Part shown: piece by piece, positions 1 through 8,468 of the stretch
Position numbering within the stretch: the stretch's first letter is position 1
How the letters are laid out: the number at the start of each line of letters is the position of its first letter
NCBI GenBank assembly: GCA_021203465.1
Contig: JAJQBC010000104.1
Coordinates: 1-49,372, forward strand
Reading direction: 5' to 3'
DNA from: Lachnospiraceae bacterium
GTDB taxonomy: Bacteria; Bacillota; Clostridia; Lachnospirales; Lachnospiraceae
DNA: 49,372 nucleotides
Notes under the pieces: model-generated
Database searches by the model: none
The model's input: only the letters and a program-made list of their open reading frames with translations
Told to the model about the DNA's origin: nothing
Translations under genes and position numbers: made by a program

Positions 1-36
1 TATTAAAAATTTTTCGCGGATGTGTTCAACTTGCAC

Positions 37-65
37 TTGCAATTTTCGAAAGAAAGCGTTATAAT
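37..65 (+). promoter_or_regulatory. Sigma-A-type promoter of the GH25 gene
   Basis: TTGCAA at 37-42 and a perfect TATAAT at 60-65 are separated by 17 bases. It lies about 60 bases upstream of the GH25 start. The bases before it (1-36) are A+T-rich and show no other feature. Confidence 0.7.
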
Positions 66-127
66 AAAAAAAATTCGCAATAGAGGGCTAATACGATGGC
101 GGAAGCCATACCGGAGGAAGAATAGAT

Positions 128-2275
128 ATGGACTGGAAAAATATACTGATGAAACTGTGTGGACTGCCCCTGAAGCAGATAGGCGCCGGAGTCATGGCAG
201 TGGTGCTTGCGACCGGAAGTCTGGGGATCAGTTCGTACAGCATGTCGGATTACGATTACAATTCTGAGGAGACAATGGTTGCCCAGGTTGTGGAGACGGA
301 GGAGCAGGAGACGGCTTTGGAGGAAGTTGTTGAGACGGAAGCGGCTGAGGAAGAAGAGGAGATTGTGCAGCTTTATCTGGCCACTACCTCGATTGAGAAG
401 GATCTGAAGATCAAGATCGTGAATGCGGACTCGAAGGTCGTGACGGGCGAGGAGTTTACCGTAAAGGTAACAGAGGATAAAAGCGGCGCGAAGACGACGG
501 AGCATACGGACGAGGACAAGGACGGCATTATTTACATAGAGGATCTGGAGGGTGGCGACTACACGGTAGAACTCGAGGAGATCGAGGGGTACGAGATCGT
601 GGAGGGCACCATCACGGCGGAAGTGAAGGGCCAGATCGAGTACGCGAAGGTGGACGTCACTGATGAGATCAAGACGGAAGCGGAGGTTAACGTGGCGGTC
701 GAGGATACGGCGGTCAACAATGTCGAGGAGGAAGGAACCCTGACGGACACGCTGGAGCTTCTTGAGAGTACGGTGACGACTTCGAAAGTTGACCGGTCAA
801 AGGTGGATACCTCCCTGCTCACGAAGGCTTCGGCCAGCGGTAAGAATGAGAAAACCGTGACGAAGACTGTGGTAACGTATGTGACGAATGAGGTTGAAGA
901 CACCGATGACGAGGAAGAGCAGGAGGAACAGCAGGAGGAAAATGACGATCCTGTTGTAGATGAGAATGACGATGACGGCAGTGAAGGTCAGGAAGAGGAA
1001 ACGCCTGTTGTTGAGGAGAATGATCAGGGCGATGGCGAAGAGACATTAGAAACAGAGGAAACGGCGAAGATCGGCCGCTTTGTCGCGGTGACGACAAGTG
1101 ATACAACGAAAGTGACGGAGACCTTCAATGCGACCGTATCCATCCCCGAGACGGCCATATTGTACAATTGTGATGTATCCGCCTCCAACAGCGTAAAGCT
1201 GGAGCTGACAATCGGCGGCGATACTACAGTTATCAAGAATATTGAATGGAAATCAAAAGATACGACCGTCTGTACCGTCTCTGAGACGAGCGGTACTTCG
1301 ATGACGGTGACCATGAAGAGTACCGGCGTTGCGAATGTGCAGGCGAAGGTCTACTACTATACGGATGGCGATGGCAACTCGACGAGCGTGGATCTTTTGT
1401 GTAAGGTTGTGGTGGACGAGTTCAGCGACTCAGAGACTGTGCTGAAGGATACCTCCGGCAATACACTCTATGTAGACTCGGATGCAACAACCACTGCGAA
1501 GGTCAGCGATTATACGAAATACACGACTTTCTATACGTCGCCTCAGTACACCGGATGGCAGACGCAGGATGGGAAAGTTTATTATTATGACGCGGATCAC
1601 AACAAGGTGACCGGCAGTCAGGTTATCGGAGGCGTGACATACACGTTCTCCTCGGATGGCAGTCTGTCGCAGAGCTCAGGAAATCGTGGTATTGACGTAT
1701 CGAAATATCAGGGATCCATTGACTGGAGCGCTGTAGCCGCTTCTGGTATCAGCTTCGTGATTATTCGCGCCGGATATCGGGGTTCGTCCACCGGAGCGCT
1801 GATCGAGGATCCGTACTTTAAGACCAATATTAAAGGGGCGACCGCTGCCGGGATCAAGGTGGGCGTTTATTTCTTTACGCAGGCCATCACGGAAGCGGAG
1901 GCCGTAGAGGAGGCCAGTATGGTGCTTTCGCTGGTATCCGGATATAAGATCACTTATCCGATCTTCATTGATACGGAGAGCGCCACAAACGGGCGGGCGA
2001 ACGGCCTCAGCAAGAGTGAGCGCACCGCGATTGTCAGCGCCTTCTGTAAAACGGTCAAGAACGCCGGCTACACGGCGGGTGTTTACGCGAGCAAGAGCTG
2101 GTTCAACAATCAGCTGAACGCATCTTCGCTGAGCAGTTACTGCATCTGGGTGGCGCAGTATAACTCCAGCTGTACCTACTCCGGCAAGTACAACCTGTGG
2201 CAGTATTCTTCCAAGGGAAGCGTCTCGGGTATCAGCGGAAATGTAGATATGAACATCAGTTATCTTGGTTATTAA
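128..2275 (+). CDS. Secreted multidomain GH25 muramidase
   Basis: Likely a cell-wall hydrolase cutting the MurNAc-GlcNAc glycan backbone outside the cell. The 715-residue protein starts with a short basic segment and a hydrophobic segment (about residues 17-35), read as a signal or anchor. Next come an acidic stretch, a CnaB/SpaA-like beta domain (about 95-175), an extremely acidic linker (about 256-316), a BIG2-like domain (about 335-435), two short cell-wall-binding-type repeats (about 475-515, Trp/Tyr/Gly rich) and a C-terminal GH25 domain (520-715). The GH25 domain keeps the RGIDVSKYQG opening (D523) and the D-x-E pair D615/E617. The start is set by GGAGGA at 114-119. No LPXTG sorting signal is seen, so retention would rely on the N-terminal segment or the repeats. 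It has its own promoter and terminator, so it is not part of the polysaccharide operon. The domain call is firm; the physiological role (growth, division or autolysis) is open. Confidence 0.9.
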   Translation: MDWKNILMKLCGLPLKQIGAGVMAVVLATGSLGISSYSMSDYDYNSEETMVAQVVETEEQETALEEVVETEAAEEEEEIVQLYLATTSIEKDLKIKIVNADSKVVTGEEFTVKVTEDKSGAKTTEHTDEDKDGIIYIEDLEGGDYTVELEEIEGYEIVEGTITAEVKGQIEYAKVDVTDEIKTEAEVNVAVEDTAVNNVEEEGTLTDTLELLESTVTTSKVDRSKVDTSLLTKASASGKNEKTVTKTVVTYVTNEVEDTDDEEEQEEQQEENDDPVVDENDDDGSEGQEEETPVVEENDQGDGEETLETEETAKIGRFVAVTTSDTTKVTETFNATVSIPETAILYNCDVSASNSVKLELTIGGDTTVIKNIEWKSKDTTVCTVSETSGTSMTVTMKSTGVANVQAKVYYYTDGDGNSTSVDLLCKVVVDEFSDSETVLKDTSGNTLYVDSDATTTAKVSDYTKYTTFYTSPQYTGWQTQDGKVYYYDADHNKVTGSQVIGGVTYTFSSDGSLSQSSGNRGIDVSKYQGSIDWSAVAASGISFVIIRAGYRGSSTGALIEDPYFKTNIKGATAAGIKVGVYFFTQAITEAEAVEEASMVLSLVSGYKITYPIFIDTESATNGRANGLSKSERTAIVSAFCKTVKNAGYTAGVYASKSWFNNQLNASSLSSYCIWVAQYNSSCTYSGKYNLWQYSSKGSVSGISGNVDMNISYLGY

Positions 2276-2293
2276 CATTGGTTCCGTAAGCCG

Positions 2294-2330
2294 GGCTGTC
2301 ACCGCATTTTTGCGGCGGCAGCCTTTTTTT
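2294..2330 (+). terminator. Rho-independent terminator after the GH25 gene
   Basis: A hairpin with arms 2294-2305 and 2312-2323 (GGCTG/CAGCC outer pairs, CCGC/GCGG inner pairs, a few mismatches between) is followed by seven T residues at 2324-2330. Confidence 0.85.
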
Positions 2331-2352
2331 CGGCCTCTTTACGGCGCTGTGT

Positions 2353-2381
2353 TTGCCATTGACTGGCAAGTATGATACAAT
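2353..2381 (+). promoter_or_regulatory. Promoter of the large polysaccharide operon
   Basis: TTGCCA at 2353-2358 and TACAAT at 2376-2381 are 17 bases apart, directly after the GH25 terminator and 49 bases before the first gene start at 2431. It is the only convincing promoter found ahead of the long chain of overlapping genes that runs to 29610. Confidence 0.65.
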
Positions 2382-2430
2382 AGCAAAGATCAAAAATTTT
2401 CTACAACAGACCCTTCGGAGGAAGGCACGC

Positions 2431-3603
2431 ATGGACGAAAAGAAAAAGACGCTGGAATTATGGCTCACCTGTATCATTCTGGAGGGGTTTTTGCTGTATG
2501 GGGAGACTACGACAGCGATCTCGGAAGCATGGCCGTTACTGGGAAACTGTCTGGAATACTGGCTGTATTTTATGTATCTGCTTGTGCTGGTCAGAATTGC
2601 GATACAGAAAAAGAGCTGGCTGGAATGGCTGGTGACAGCGGGTATATTGGGACTGGTGGAGCTGACGAGGATTACGACGCAGACTAATGTGGTGCTCTGG
2701 TTTGCGGCCGGGCTGTTGATCGCGAAGGATGTGGATCTTGTCAGGGTGCTGAAGGCAGATTTGCTGACCAGAATTGTGATGGCAGCCATGCTGATTGTGC
2801 TGCCTCTAACCGGACTTTATCATTTCTATATAAAAGACTGGGGAAGCGGCCGTGTCCGCTACAGCTTTGGCTGGAGCCATCCGAACGAGATGGGACTCTT
2901 CTTTCTGATGCTGTGCATGGCATGGGCTTACCTGCGGTATAAAAAGTGGTGCTGGAAGGATAATGTGGCCATTTTGCTTCTGCTGGTATTTCTGGACCGG
3001 CTGGCAAACAGCAGGACTGCGGAGATCTGCATGCTTCTGCTGCTCCTGTTGGAAAATTTGTATATTTTTCTGGGAAAACGTTTGCCGGATCAGGACAGGC
3101 GGCTCAGGCTGTGGAAGTGGCTGGCCTGGCTCTCGGCGTTTGGAGTCTGTATTTTAACTTTCATTCTGTTTATCGGCTACAGCGATGAAGTCAGCATTTT
3201 CCGGCAGATTCCGGCAACGGTGAGCGGCAGATTTTCTCTGGCGCATCGTTTCTGGAGCGAGCAGGGCTTTTCCCTTCTGGGACAGGTTTTTGACGGTGAA
3301 ATTTACAATTATCTGGATATGCTGTATGCTTACTTGAGTTTGAATATGGGAATCCTGGTTATGGCTGGCGTATTGTTTCTGAACGTGTTGGCTGTCTGGA
3401 GAGCAGGAAAAGAAAGAGACGAGGGGCTCTTGCTGATAATAATCGTGTTTCAGGCCTACAGCCTGTTGGAACACGAGCATTTTAAGACGATCTACGGTTT
3501 TTATCCATTGCTGCTCGGCTACACATTCTGGCCGGCCGTTGTGGATGTCGAGGTCTGGATTCGAAAGAAAATGGGGAAAATCATCGGAAAGGCTGGGAAA
3601 TAG
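2431..3603 (+). CDS. O-antigen polymerase/ligase-like membrane protein
   Basis: A 390-residue polytopic membrane protein with about ten hydrophobic segments. It resembles the Wzy/O-antigen ligase superfamily: a central WSHPNEMG motif, a later LANSRTAE segment and a long extracytoplasmic loop (about residues 245-300) before the last membrane pairs. Such proteins join undecaprenyl-linked repeat units or ligate glycans on the outer face of the membrane. The start is the ATG at 2431, preceded by GGAGGAAGG at 2417-2424; an in-frame TTG at 2353 lies inside the promoter and is rejected. It is the first gene of the operon and ends 3 bases before the next. An EpsG-like protein further down (25370) is a second polymerase candidate, so which one acts on which glycan is unknown. 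Confidence 0.7.
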   Translation: MDEKKKTLELWLTCIILEGFLLYGETTTAISEAWPLLGNCLEYWLYFMYLLVLVRIAIQKKSWLEWLVTAGILGLVELTRITTQTNVVLWFAAGLLIAKDVDLVRVLKADLLTRIVMAAMLIVLPLTGLYHFYIKDWGSGRVRYSFGWSHPNEMGLFFLMLCMAWAYLRYKKWCWKDNVAILLLLVFLDRLANSRTAEICMLLLLLLENLYIFLGKRLPDQDRRLRLWKWLAWLSAFGVCILTFILFIGYSDEVSIFRQIPATVSGRFSLAHRFWSEQGFSLLGQVFDGEIYNYLDMLYAYLSLNMGILVMAGVLFLNVLAVWRAGKERDEGLLLIIIVFQAYSLLEHEHFKTIYGFYPLLLGYTFWPAVVDVEVWIRKKMGKIIGKAGK

Positions 3604-3606
3604 AGA

Positions 3607-5148
3607 ATGTATCTTTTTGCGAAAATCCTGCTGACGGTTTATCTGTATCTGATCAGTTATTTTTACACATTGTCCGTTCCGGCTTCCTGGGACGCGCCGC
3701 TGCGCTTTGCGGCAATCTATGTGTGTGTTCATGTGATCTGTCATTTTTTGCAGAAGCTGAGAGTTACGATTCTGGATGAACCCGGGCATTTGAACTGGAG
3801 GTTTGGTCTTGTGTCCGCGGCTCTGGCATGGGCGGTGCTGGGGATTTACTATGCGGCCTGGTATCCCGGAGGGCTGATTGTTGATACATTTAACCAGTGG
3901 TATCAGGTGCAGCAGGGATATCTGCTGGACTGGCATCCGGCGATTCATACCCTGCTCTTTCTGAAACTGCCTTCCTTGATTTGTAATAGTCTTGCTTTCG
4001 CATGTTTTATGCAGATTGTGTGGCTTGGCCTTGCGGTGGGCTATCTAGGTATGGTGCTGGAGCGCTGGGGCATTCCGAAGAAATGGTGTATTCTTGCTCT
4101 GGCGCTGGGAGTTATCGCGCCGGCCTCTGCCATTTGTCTTTCCTTTATATGGAAGGATACCGCCATGACGATTTTTCTGATCGTATTGGCCGGACAGGTG
4201 ATTGAGATTGTTTTTTCAGACGGAGCTTGGTTGAAGAAGTGGCAGAATACCGTATTGTTCGGTCTGTTCGGCGCGTTGGCTGCGCTCATGCGGCACAACG
4301 CGATTCTGCTGGTAGCTCCGTTGATGTTGCTGATCGCTCTGCTGTACTGGAAGCAGCTGAAGCGCTGCGCGCTGATGGGAGGAATCTGTACATTGGTCTT
4401 TATTGCGGGGATTAAGGGACCTGTGTACAAGATTTTGCATGTACAGAGCCACCCGCAGGTTGCGGCGGAGATGCTCGGCGTTCCGATGACGATTTTGGCG
4501 AATGTTCTGGTGAACGCGCCGGAAAAGCTGGATGAGGAGGCGAGAGAATTTCTCTATCGGATTGCCGATCAGGAGATGTGGGAGAGCAACTATGAGGAGG
4601 GAAACTGGAACAGCGCCAAGTGGATGGGTGACGACATATCGAACGATGTGATCGAGGAGGTAGGCGCCGGGAACGTGCTGCGCTATACCTGGCATGCGAT
4701 TCAAAAAGCTCCTTATTTGAGTTACCGTGCGGTTGTGAAGCTGTTTGAGGTCGTGTGGAAGCCGGCCGGGACGAGTGTGACCTGGAGTTATACGATCAAT
4801 GTGGATTCCAGTAATATATATGGATATGAAACGACGGGTATAGCTTGGCTGCGAAATATTCTCTCAAAATGGGACAGTTTGGCGGTAAATGGTTCTGTTC
4901 TTACAACCTGGAGCTGGCATATCGGATTTTTTATCATGCTGCTGCTGTTCTTTGGCGTCAGCCGACTAAAGGAGGGCTTGAAAAAAACACTGCTTTGGGT
5001 CCCTGCGCTTTGCTATAATTTCGGGACAGCCTTGCTGCTGTGCGGACCGGACTTCCGCTTTTTCTGTTTCAACACGGTTCTGAGCTTTGTGCTGGTGCTG
5101 GCGCTGCTATGTCAGAAGAGGGAGGCTGTCGATGAAAAAGCTGCTTAA
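3607..5148 (+). CDS. DUF6020-like polytopic membrane protein, possible GT-C glycosyltransferase
   Basis: A 513-residue protein with about twelve or more hydrophobic segments. An early segment reads AAWYPGGLIVDTFNQW followed by LLDWHPAIHT, the pattern I associate with DUF6020 membrane proteins. The placement of acidic residues (VDT, DWHP) in an early outer loop recalls GT-C enzymes, which use polyprenyl-phosphate sugars outside the membrane; that role is inferred. The ATG at 3607 comes 3 bases after the previous stop and has only a weak ribosome site, so translation is probably coupled. The end overlaps the next gene by 17 bases. It is not a recognisable Wzx flippase, although flippases share its size and hydrophobicity. 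Confidence 0.65.
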   Translation: MYLFAKILLTVYLYLISYFYTLSVPASWDAPLRFAAIYVCVHVICHFLQKLRVTILDEPGHLNWRFGLVSAALAWAVLGIYYAAWYPGGLIVDTFNQWYQVQQGYLLDWHPAIHTLLFLKLPSLICNSLAFACFMQIVWLGLAVGYLGMVLERWGIPKKWCILALALGVIAPASAICLSFIWKDTAMTIFLIVLAGQVIEIVFSDGAWLKKWQNTVLFGLFGALAALMRHNAILLVAPLMLLIALLYWKQLKRCALMGGICTLVFIAGIKGPVYKILHVQSHPQVAAEMLGVPMTILANVLVNAPEKLDEEAREFLYRIADQEMWESNYEEGNWNSAKWMGDDISNDVIEEVGAGNVLRYTWHAIQKAPYLSYRAVVKLFEVVWKPAGTSVTWSYTINVDSSNIYGYETTGIAWLRNILSKWDSLAVNGSVLTTWSWHIGFFIMLLLFFGVSRLKEGLKKTLLWVPALCYNFGTALLLCGPDFRFFCFNTVLSFVLVLALLCQKREAVDEKAA

Positions 5149-6367
5149 CTGCGCGGGGCTGCTGATTGCCGGCATTTTGCTGGGGACTCTGGCTTTGTGT
5201 CTGGTCTATCTGCTTCCGGTGCAGCCGATGCAGACGCACCTGACGGAGTCTCTTGATTCCTTTATGGAAGAAGGAGATAATCCCTTTCTGATCAAGGGTC
5301 TCAAGGGAAGCTCGCTGGACAATGTTACGGATGCGATTATGCTGGGTTCGGCAGTTTATCGATCTGACCGCCCCTTCTATCAGGCGGCCATGCTGGTCGC
5401 CAGGCATGCGAACGGTCTGGAGACGATGGACGCGCTCGAGGAATACCTGACGGAAGGAAATACAGAGGGCGAATCGGAGTATTCCCGTTACTGGCACGGC
5501 TATCTCCTCTTCTTGAAGCCGCTGCTGCTTTTCTTGAACTTTGGCCAGATCCGTATTCTGAACGGCGTGGCGATGGTGGTTCTTGTGGCCGCGATCTTGA
5601 TCCTGCTGTGGCGGCGGGGCATGTGGCGCGCCGCGGTGGCGTATCTGTTGGCCCTGCTGGCTCTGTTTCCGATGACGATTCCCTTTTCTCTGCAGTTTTC
5701 CGCCTGCTTTTATGTCGGGAATGCGGCGCTGTTGCTGGCGCTGTCCGGGTTTGAGAGCTGGGAGAGGAGCGACGCCTGGCCGTATTTCTTTCTGCTCACA
5801 GGGATGTGCACCAGCTTTGTGGACTTCCTGACCTATCCCCTGTACACCTTTGGCATGGTTTTCACGCTGTGTCTGGTGATGCGAAGGGATACCGGGCGGG
5901 GCGCATTCCGCTTTCTGCTGAAGAGCGGCAGCGCCTGGTGCGTGGGCTATCTGGGCATGTGGGCCGGAAAGTGGTGTATGGGTACGCTGCTCTCCGGACA
6001 GAATCTGTTTGTGGAAGCACTGTCGAGCGTCTCGGTACGGACATCCCTCGAGGCCTATGATGAGAAGATCAGCCGCATCATCACGGTGCTGAGAAATTTC
6101 TATATCTATGCGAATATTTGGGGCATCCTGCTGGCGCTGGCTGTGCTTGCGTGGCTGTGCTGTAATCTTCGTGGGCAGAAACTCAAGGTCTGCCTGCCGC
6201 GGATCGGTCAGCTGGCTCTTGTCGCGTGTTTTCCGTTGGTCTGGTATGTACTGGCGGTAAACCATTCCTATGTCCACTATTGGTACACGTTCCGGGATCT
6301 TGCGTTTTCCGTGTTTGCGGTCGGCATGATTCCGGAGTTCCTGCATGGAAAGGCGGTCAGAACATGA
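5132..6367 (+). CDS. Polytopic membrane protein, paralogue of the gene at 28408
   Basis: A 411-residue membrane protein of no family I can name. It has a single N-terminal membrane segment (about 5-28), an outer loop, and about eight further segments. It shares ordered motifs with the protein encoded at 28408-29610: an SL(D/E) segment, DNxTD (residues 63-67), RYWHGY (119-124), TGMxxxFxDFLTYP, a GxxLGYxxxWxxKW-like segment, and a C-terminal NHSxxHxWYT. The conserved acidic DNxTD in the first outer loop is what one expects of a GT-C transferase; this is inference. The ATG at 5132 has GAGGGAGG just upstream at 5117-5124; an earlier in-frame start at 5087 is rejected because it lies deep in the preceding gene. 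The stop overlaps the next start as ATGA. Confidence 0.65.
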   Translation: MKKLLNCAGLLIAGILLGTLALCLVYLLPVQPMQTHLTESLDSFMEEGDNPFLIKGLKGSSLDNVTDAIMLGSAVYRSDRPFYQAAMLVARHANGLETMDALEEYLTEGNTEGESEYSRYWHGYLLFLKPLLLFLNFGQIRILNGVAMVVLVAAILILLWRRGMWRAAVAYLLALLALFPMTIPFSLQFSACFYVGNAALLLALSGFESWERSDAWPYFFLLTGMCTSFVDFLTYPLYTFGMVFTLCLVMRRDTGRGAFRFLLKSGSAWCVGYLGMWAGKWCMGTLLSGQNLFVEALSSVSVRTSLEAYDEKISRIITVLRNFYIYANIWGILLALAVLAWLCCNLRGQKLKVCLPRIGQLALVACFPLVWYVLAVNHSYVHYWYTFRDLAFSVFAVGMIPEFLHGKAVRT

Positions 6368-7320
6368 GGATTTCCGTGATAGTTCCGGTATACAATGTGA
6401 GCGCATGGCTTCCGCGCTGCCTGAAATCCCTGCTCGGGCAGGACGCCTCGGATGTGGAGATCCTGTTGGTGGACGACGGGAGCACGGATGAGAGCGGAGC
6501 GCTCTGCGACCGTTACGCGGCGGAGCACGCAAATGTGCGCGTGTTTCATAAGGAAAACGGAGGGCTTTCCTCCGCCAGAAATTGCGGAATAAGAAACGCG
6601 TCAGGGGACTATGCGATCTTCGTTGACTCCGACGACTATGTTGATAAAGCGATGTGCCGAACGCTGGAAATGCGGATACGGGAGGCCTCCGGCGCGGATG
6701 TGGTATCCTACGACGGCTGGGAGGAGAGAGAGGCGGAGCGCTCGTCCATGCGCAGGATTCCGGCGGAAGGAACACTCGTGGAGAGCGGCCCTCAGTATCT
6801 CCTGCGGAACTATAAGAGCCGAAACCTGAATGTGGAGGCCTGGCTCTACGCTTTTCGGATGGATTTTCTGCGCGGGGAGGAGCTTCTCTTCCGGGAGGGA
6901 ATTTTGCATGAGGATGTGGAGTTCACGCCGCGGGCGCTTTTGCGGGCAAAGAAAGTGCTGACGATTCCGGATGGCTTTTATCACTATATAATCCGGGAGG
7001 GCTCGATCAGCACCGGGAAGAGGAAAGCGAAGAATATCGAGGACCTGTTCGTCACGCTGCAGGAACAGTGCGAGCTGGCCGAGCGTCAGGAGCCGGAGCT
7101 TTGCAGGTGGATGAAGAACGCGATTCTGGACAGCTACCTTAACATGATCTACGACGCGCGCATGTACCAGCCGCAGTATCGGCATTATATTGAAAAATCC
7201 TTTCTGCGTGGGAAAGCGGCGACGCTCTGGAACCATTTCCGGGTATGTCTATGTATGGTCAATGTGAGATTTTATTGTTTTGTAAATGATCTGTACAAAA
7301 AACGGAGGGTGTGTACATGA
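6364..7320 (+). CDS. Family 2 glycosyltransferase
   Basis: A 318-residue cytoplasmic GT-A enzyme that would transfer a nucleotide-activated sugar to the lipid-linked glycan. The N-terminal third is diagnostic: SVIVPVYN, then LLVDDGSTDES, then ENGGLSSARN and the metal-binding FVDSDDYV. The second half contains an LLFREGILHEDVEF segment, where the HED acidic pair is the usual catalytic-base region in this group. The ATG at 6364 overlaps the previous stop (ATGA). The last base region overlaps the next gene in the same way. Donor and acceptor cannot be told from the sequence. Confidence 0.88.
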   Translation: MRISVIVPVYNVSAWLPRCLKSLLGQDASDVEILLVDDGSTDESGALCDRYAAEHANVRVFHKENGGLSSARNCGIRNASGDYAIFVDSDDYVDKAMCRTLEMRIREASGADVVSYDGWEEREAERSSMRRIPAEGTLVESGPQYLLRNYKSRNLNVEAWLYAFRMDFLRGEELLFREGILHEDVEFTPRALLRAKKVLTIPDGFYHYIIREGSISTGKRKAKNIEDLFVTLQEQCELAERQEPELCRWMKNAILDSYLNMIYDARMYQPQYRHYIEKSFLRGKAATLWNHFRVCLCMVNVRFYCFVNDLYKKRRVCT

Positions 7321-8468
7321 GGGACGACAGCAGAATTGCCATAGTCGCAGTGGGCTACAATCGTCCGGCGTCTATGCGAAGATTGCTTGGCTCGCTGCAG
7401 GAGGCACAGTATGACTATGACGGGATTCCGCTTGTAATCAGTATCGACCAGAGCGGGACTGACGATGTGGCGCGGGTGGCGGACGAATTCTGCTGGCAGC
7501 ATGGCTCGAAGAAGGTTCTGCGCCACTCTGACCGTCTTGGACTTCGCAACCATATTATTTCCTGCGGTGATCTGACAGAGCAGTACGGCGCGGTCATGAT
7601 ATTGGAGGATGATTTGTATGTGTCTCCGGATTTCTATAATTATGCCATGCAGGCATTGGAAAAATATGGCAGCCATCCGCGTATTGCCGGAATTGCACTG
7701 AATACCAGAAGGGAGCTGCTGGAGAGCCCTTATCCGTTCTTCCCGCTGCACATCGGTTATGATGTGTTTTTTCAGCAGTTTGCATCGTCCTGGGGGCAGA
7801 TCTGGAACCGAAGAATGTGGATGGATTTTCGTGCCTGGTATAATGCGCACCAGACGCTGCCGGACAGCGTGAACGTTCCCCTGACGGTTTTGCATTATCC
7901 GGACACCTCGTGGGCGAAATTTTATCAGACTTACGTGGTGGAACAGGATAAATATTATGTGTTCAGCTATGATTCGCTGACGACGAACTTTGGCGACGCG
8001 GGAGAGCATTTTTCTCACAGCTCCGCCGCGTTTCAGTCGGTTCTCTTTTACGGAAAGAAGGAATACCGCATGCCCGGATTCGACGAGGGAGTCAAATACG
8101 ATATTTACGGGGAACCAGTCGGGCTGGGACAGTATCTTGGCGTGCCGGATGAAGAGCTGACCTGTGATTTCTGGGGAAGGAAGAGGGAAGAGTCCTATAA
8201 GAAATATCTGCTGACCTGCTGTCGGAGACCCTACAGAAAGATCAGGCAATATTCTATGTGTATGAAGCCTCTGGAGTTGAATGTGATCCGGCAGATACCG
8301 GGAAATGAAATGACGTTCTATGATACTGAAGAGAGGGAATCCGGCTTTCACCCTGACAAAAAGGAGCTCTTTCGCTTTCTGGAATACGGTTATGGAGTGC
8401 TGAATGGACGGGATCTGCTGCGCTGGGCGATCGAGAAGCTGCGGCAGAAGATAAGGGGGGAATTGTGA
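7317..8468 (+). CDS. GNT-I-like (GT13-related) glycosyltransferase
   Basis: A 383-residue GT-A enzyme resembling bacterial relatives of N-acetylglucosaminyltransferase I. It opens with IAIVAVGYNRPASMRRLLGSL, continues with VISIDQSG, and carries the acidic motif MILEDDLYVSPDFYNY followed by an SSWGQIWNRRMW segment that is typical of this group. ATG at 7317 is preferred over GTG at 7311, because GGAGGG at 7304-7309 is 7 bases from the ATG but only 1 from the GTG. ATGA and GTGA overlaps link it to both neighbours. The sugar specificity is unknown. Confidence 0.8.
   Translation: MRDDSRIAIVAVGYNRPASMRRLLGSLQEAQYDYDGIPLVISIDQSGTDDVARVADEFCWQHGSKKVLRHSDRLGLRNHIISCGDLTEQYGAVMILEDDLYVSPDFYNYAMQALEKYGSHPRIAGIALNTRRELLESPYPFFPLHIGYDVFFQQFASSWGQIWNRRMWMDFRAWYNAHQTLPDSVNVPLTVLHYPDTSWAKFYQTYVVEQDKYYVFSYDSLTTNFGDAGEHFSHSSAAFQSVLFYGKKEYRMPGFDEGVKYDIYGEPVGLGQYLGVPDEELTCDFWGRKREESYKKYLLTCCRRPYRKIRQYSMCMKPLELNVIRQIPGNEMTFYDTEERESGFHPDKKELFRFLEYGYGVLNGRDLLRWAIEKLRQKIRGEL

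Noticed and set aside
2353-2430. N-terminal extension of the first membrane protein from TTG 2353
   Set aside because: The TTG is part of the -35 element, and a strong ribosome site precedes ATG 2431.
3607-5148. Wzx flippase
   Set aside because: Size and hydrophobicity would allow it, but the YPGGLIVDTFNQW and DWHPAIHT motifs point to a DUF6020-like protein and the MOP flippase pattern is absent.
5069-6775. 568-codon open frame on the minus strand
   Set aside because: It lies opposite the membrane protein and GT2 genes, is rich in Arg, Pro, His and Gln, has no family motif, and crosses real gene boundaries. It is a shadow of high-G+C codon use.
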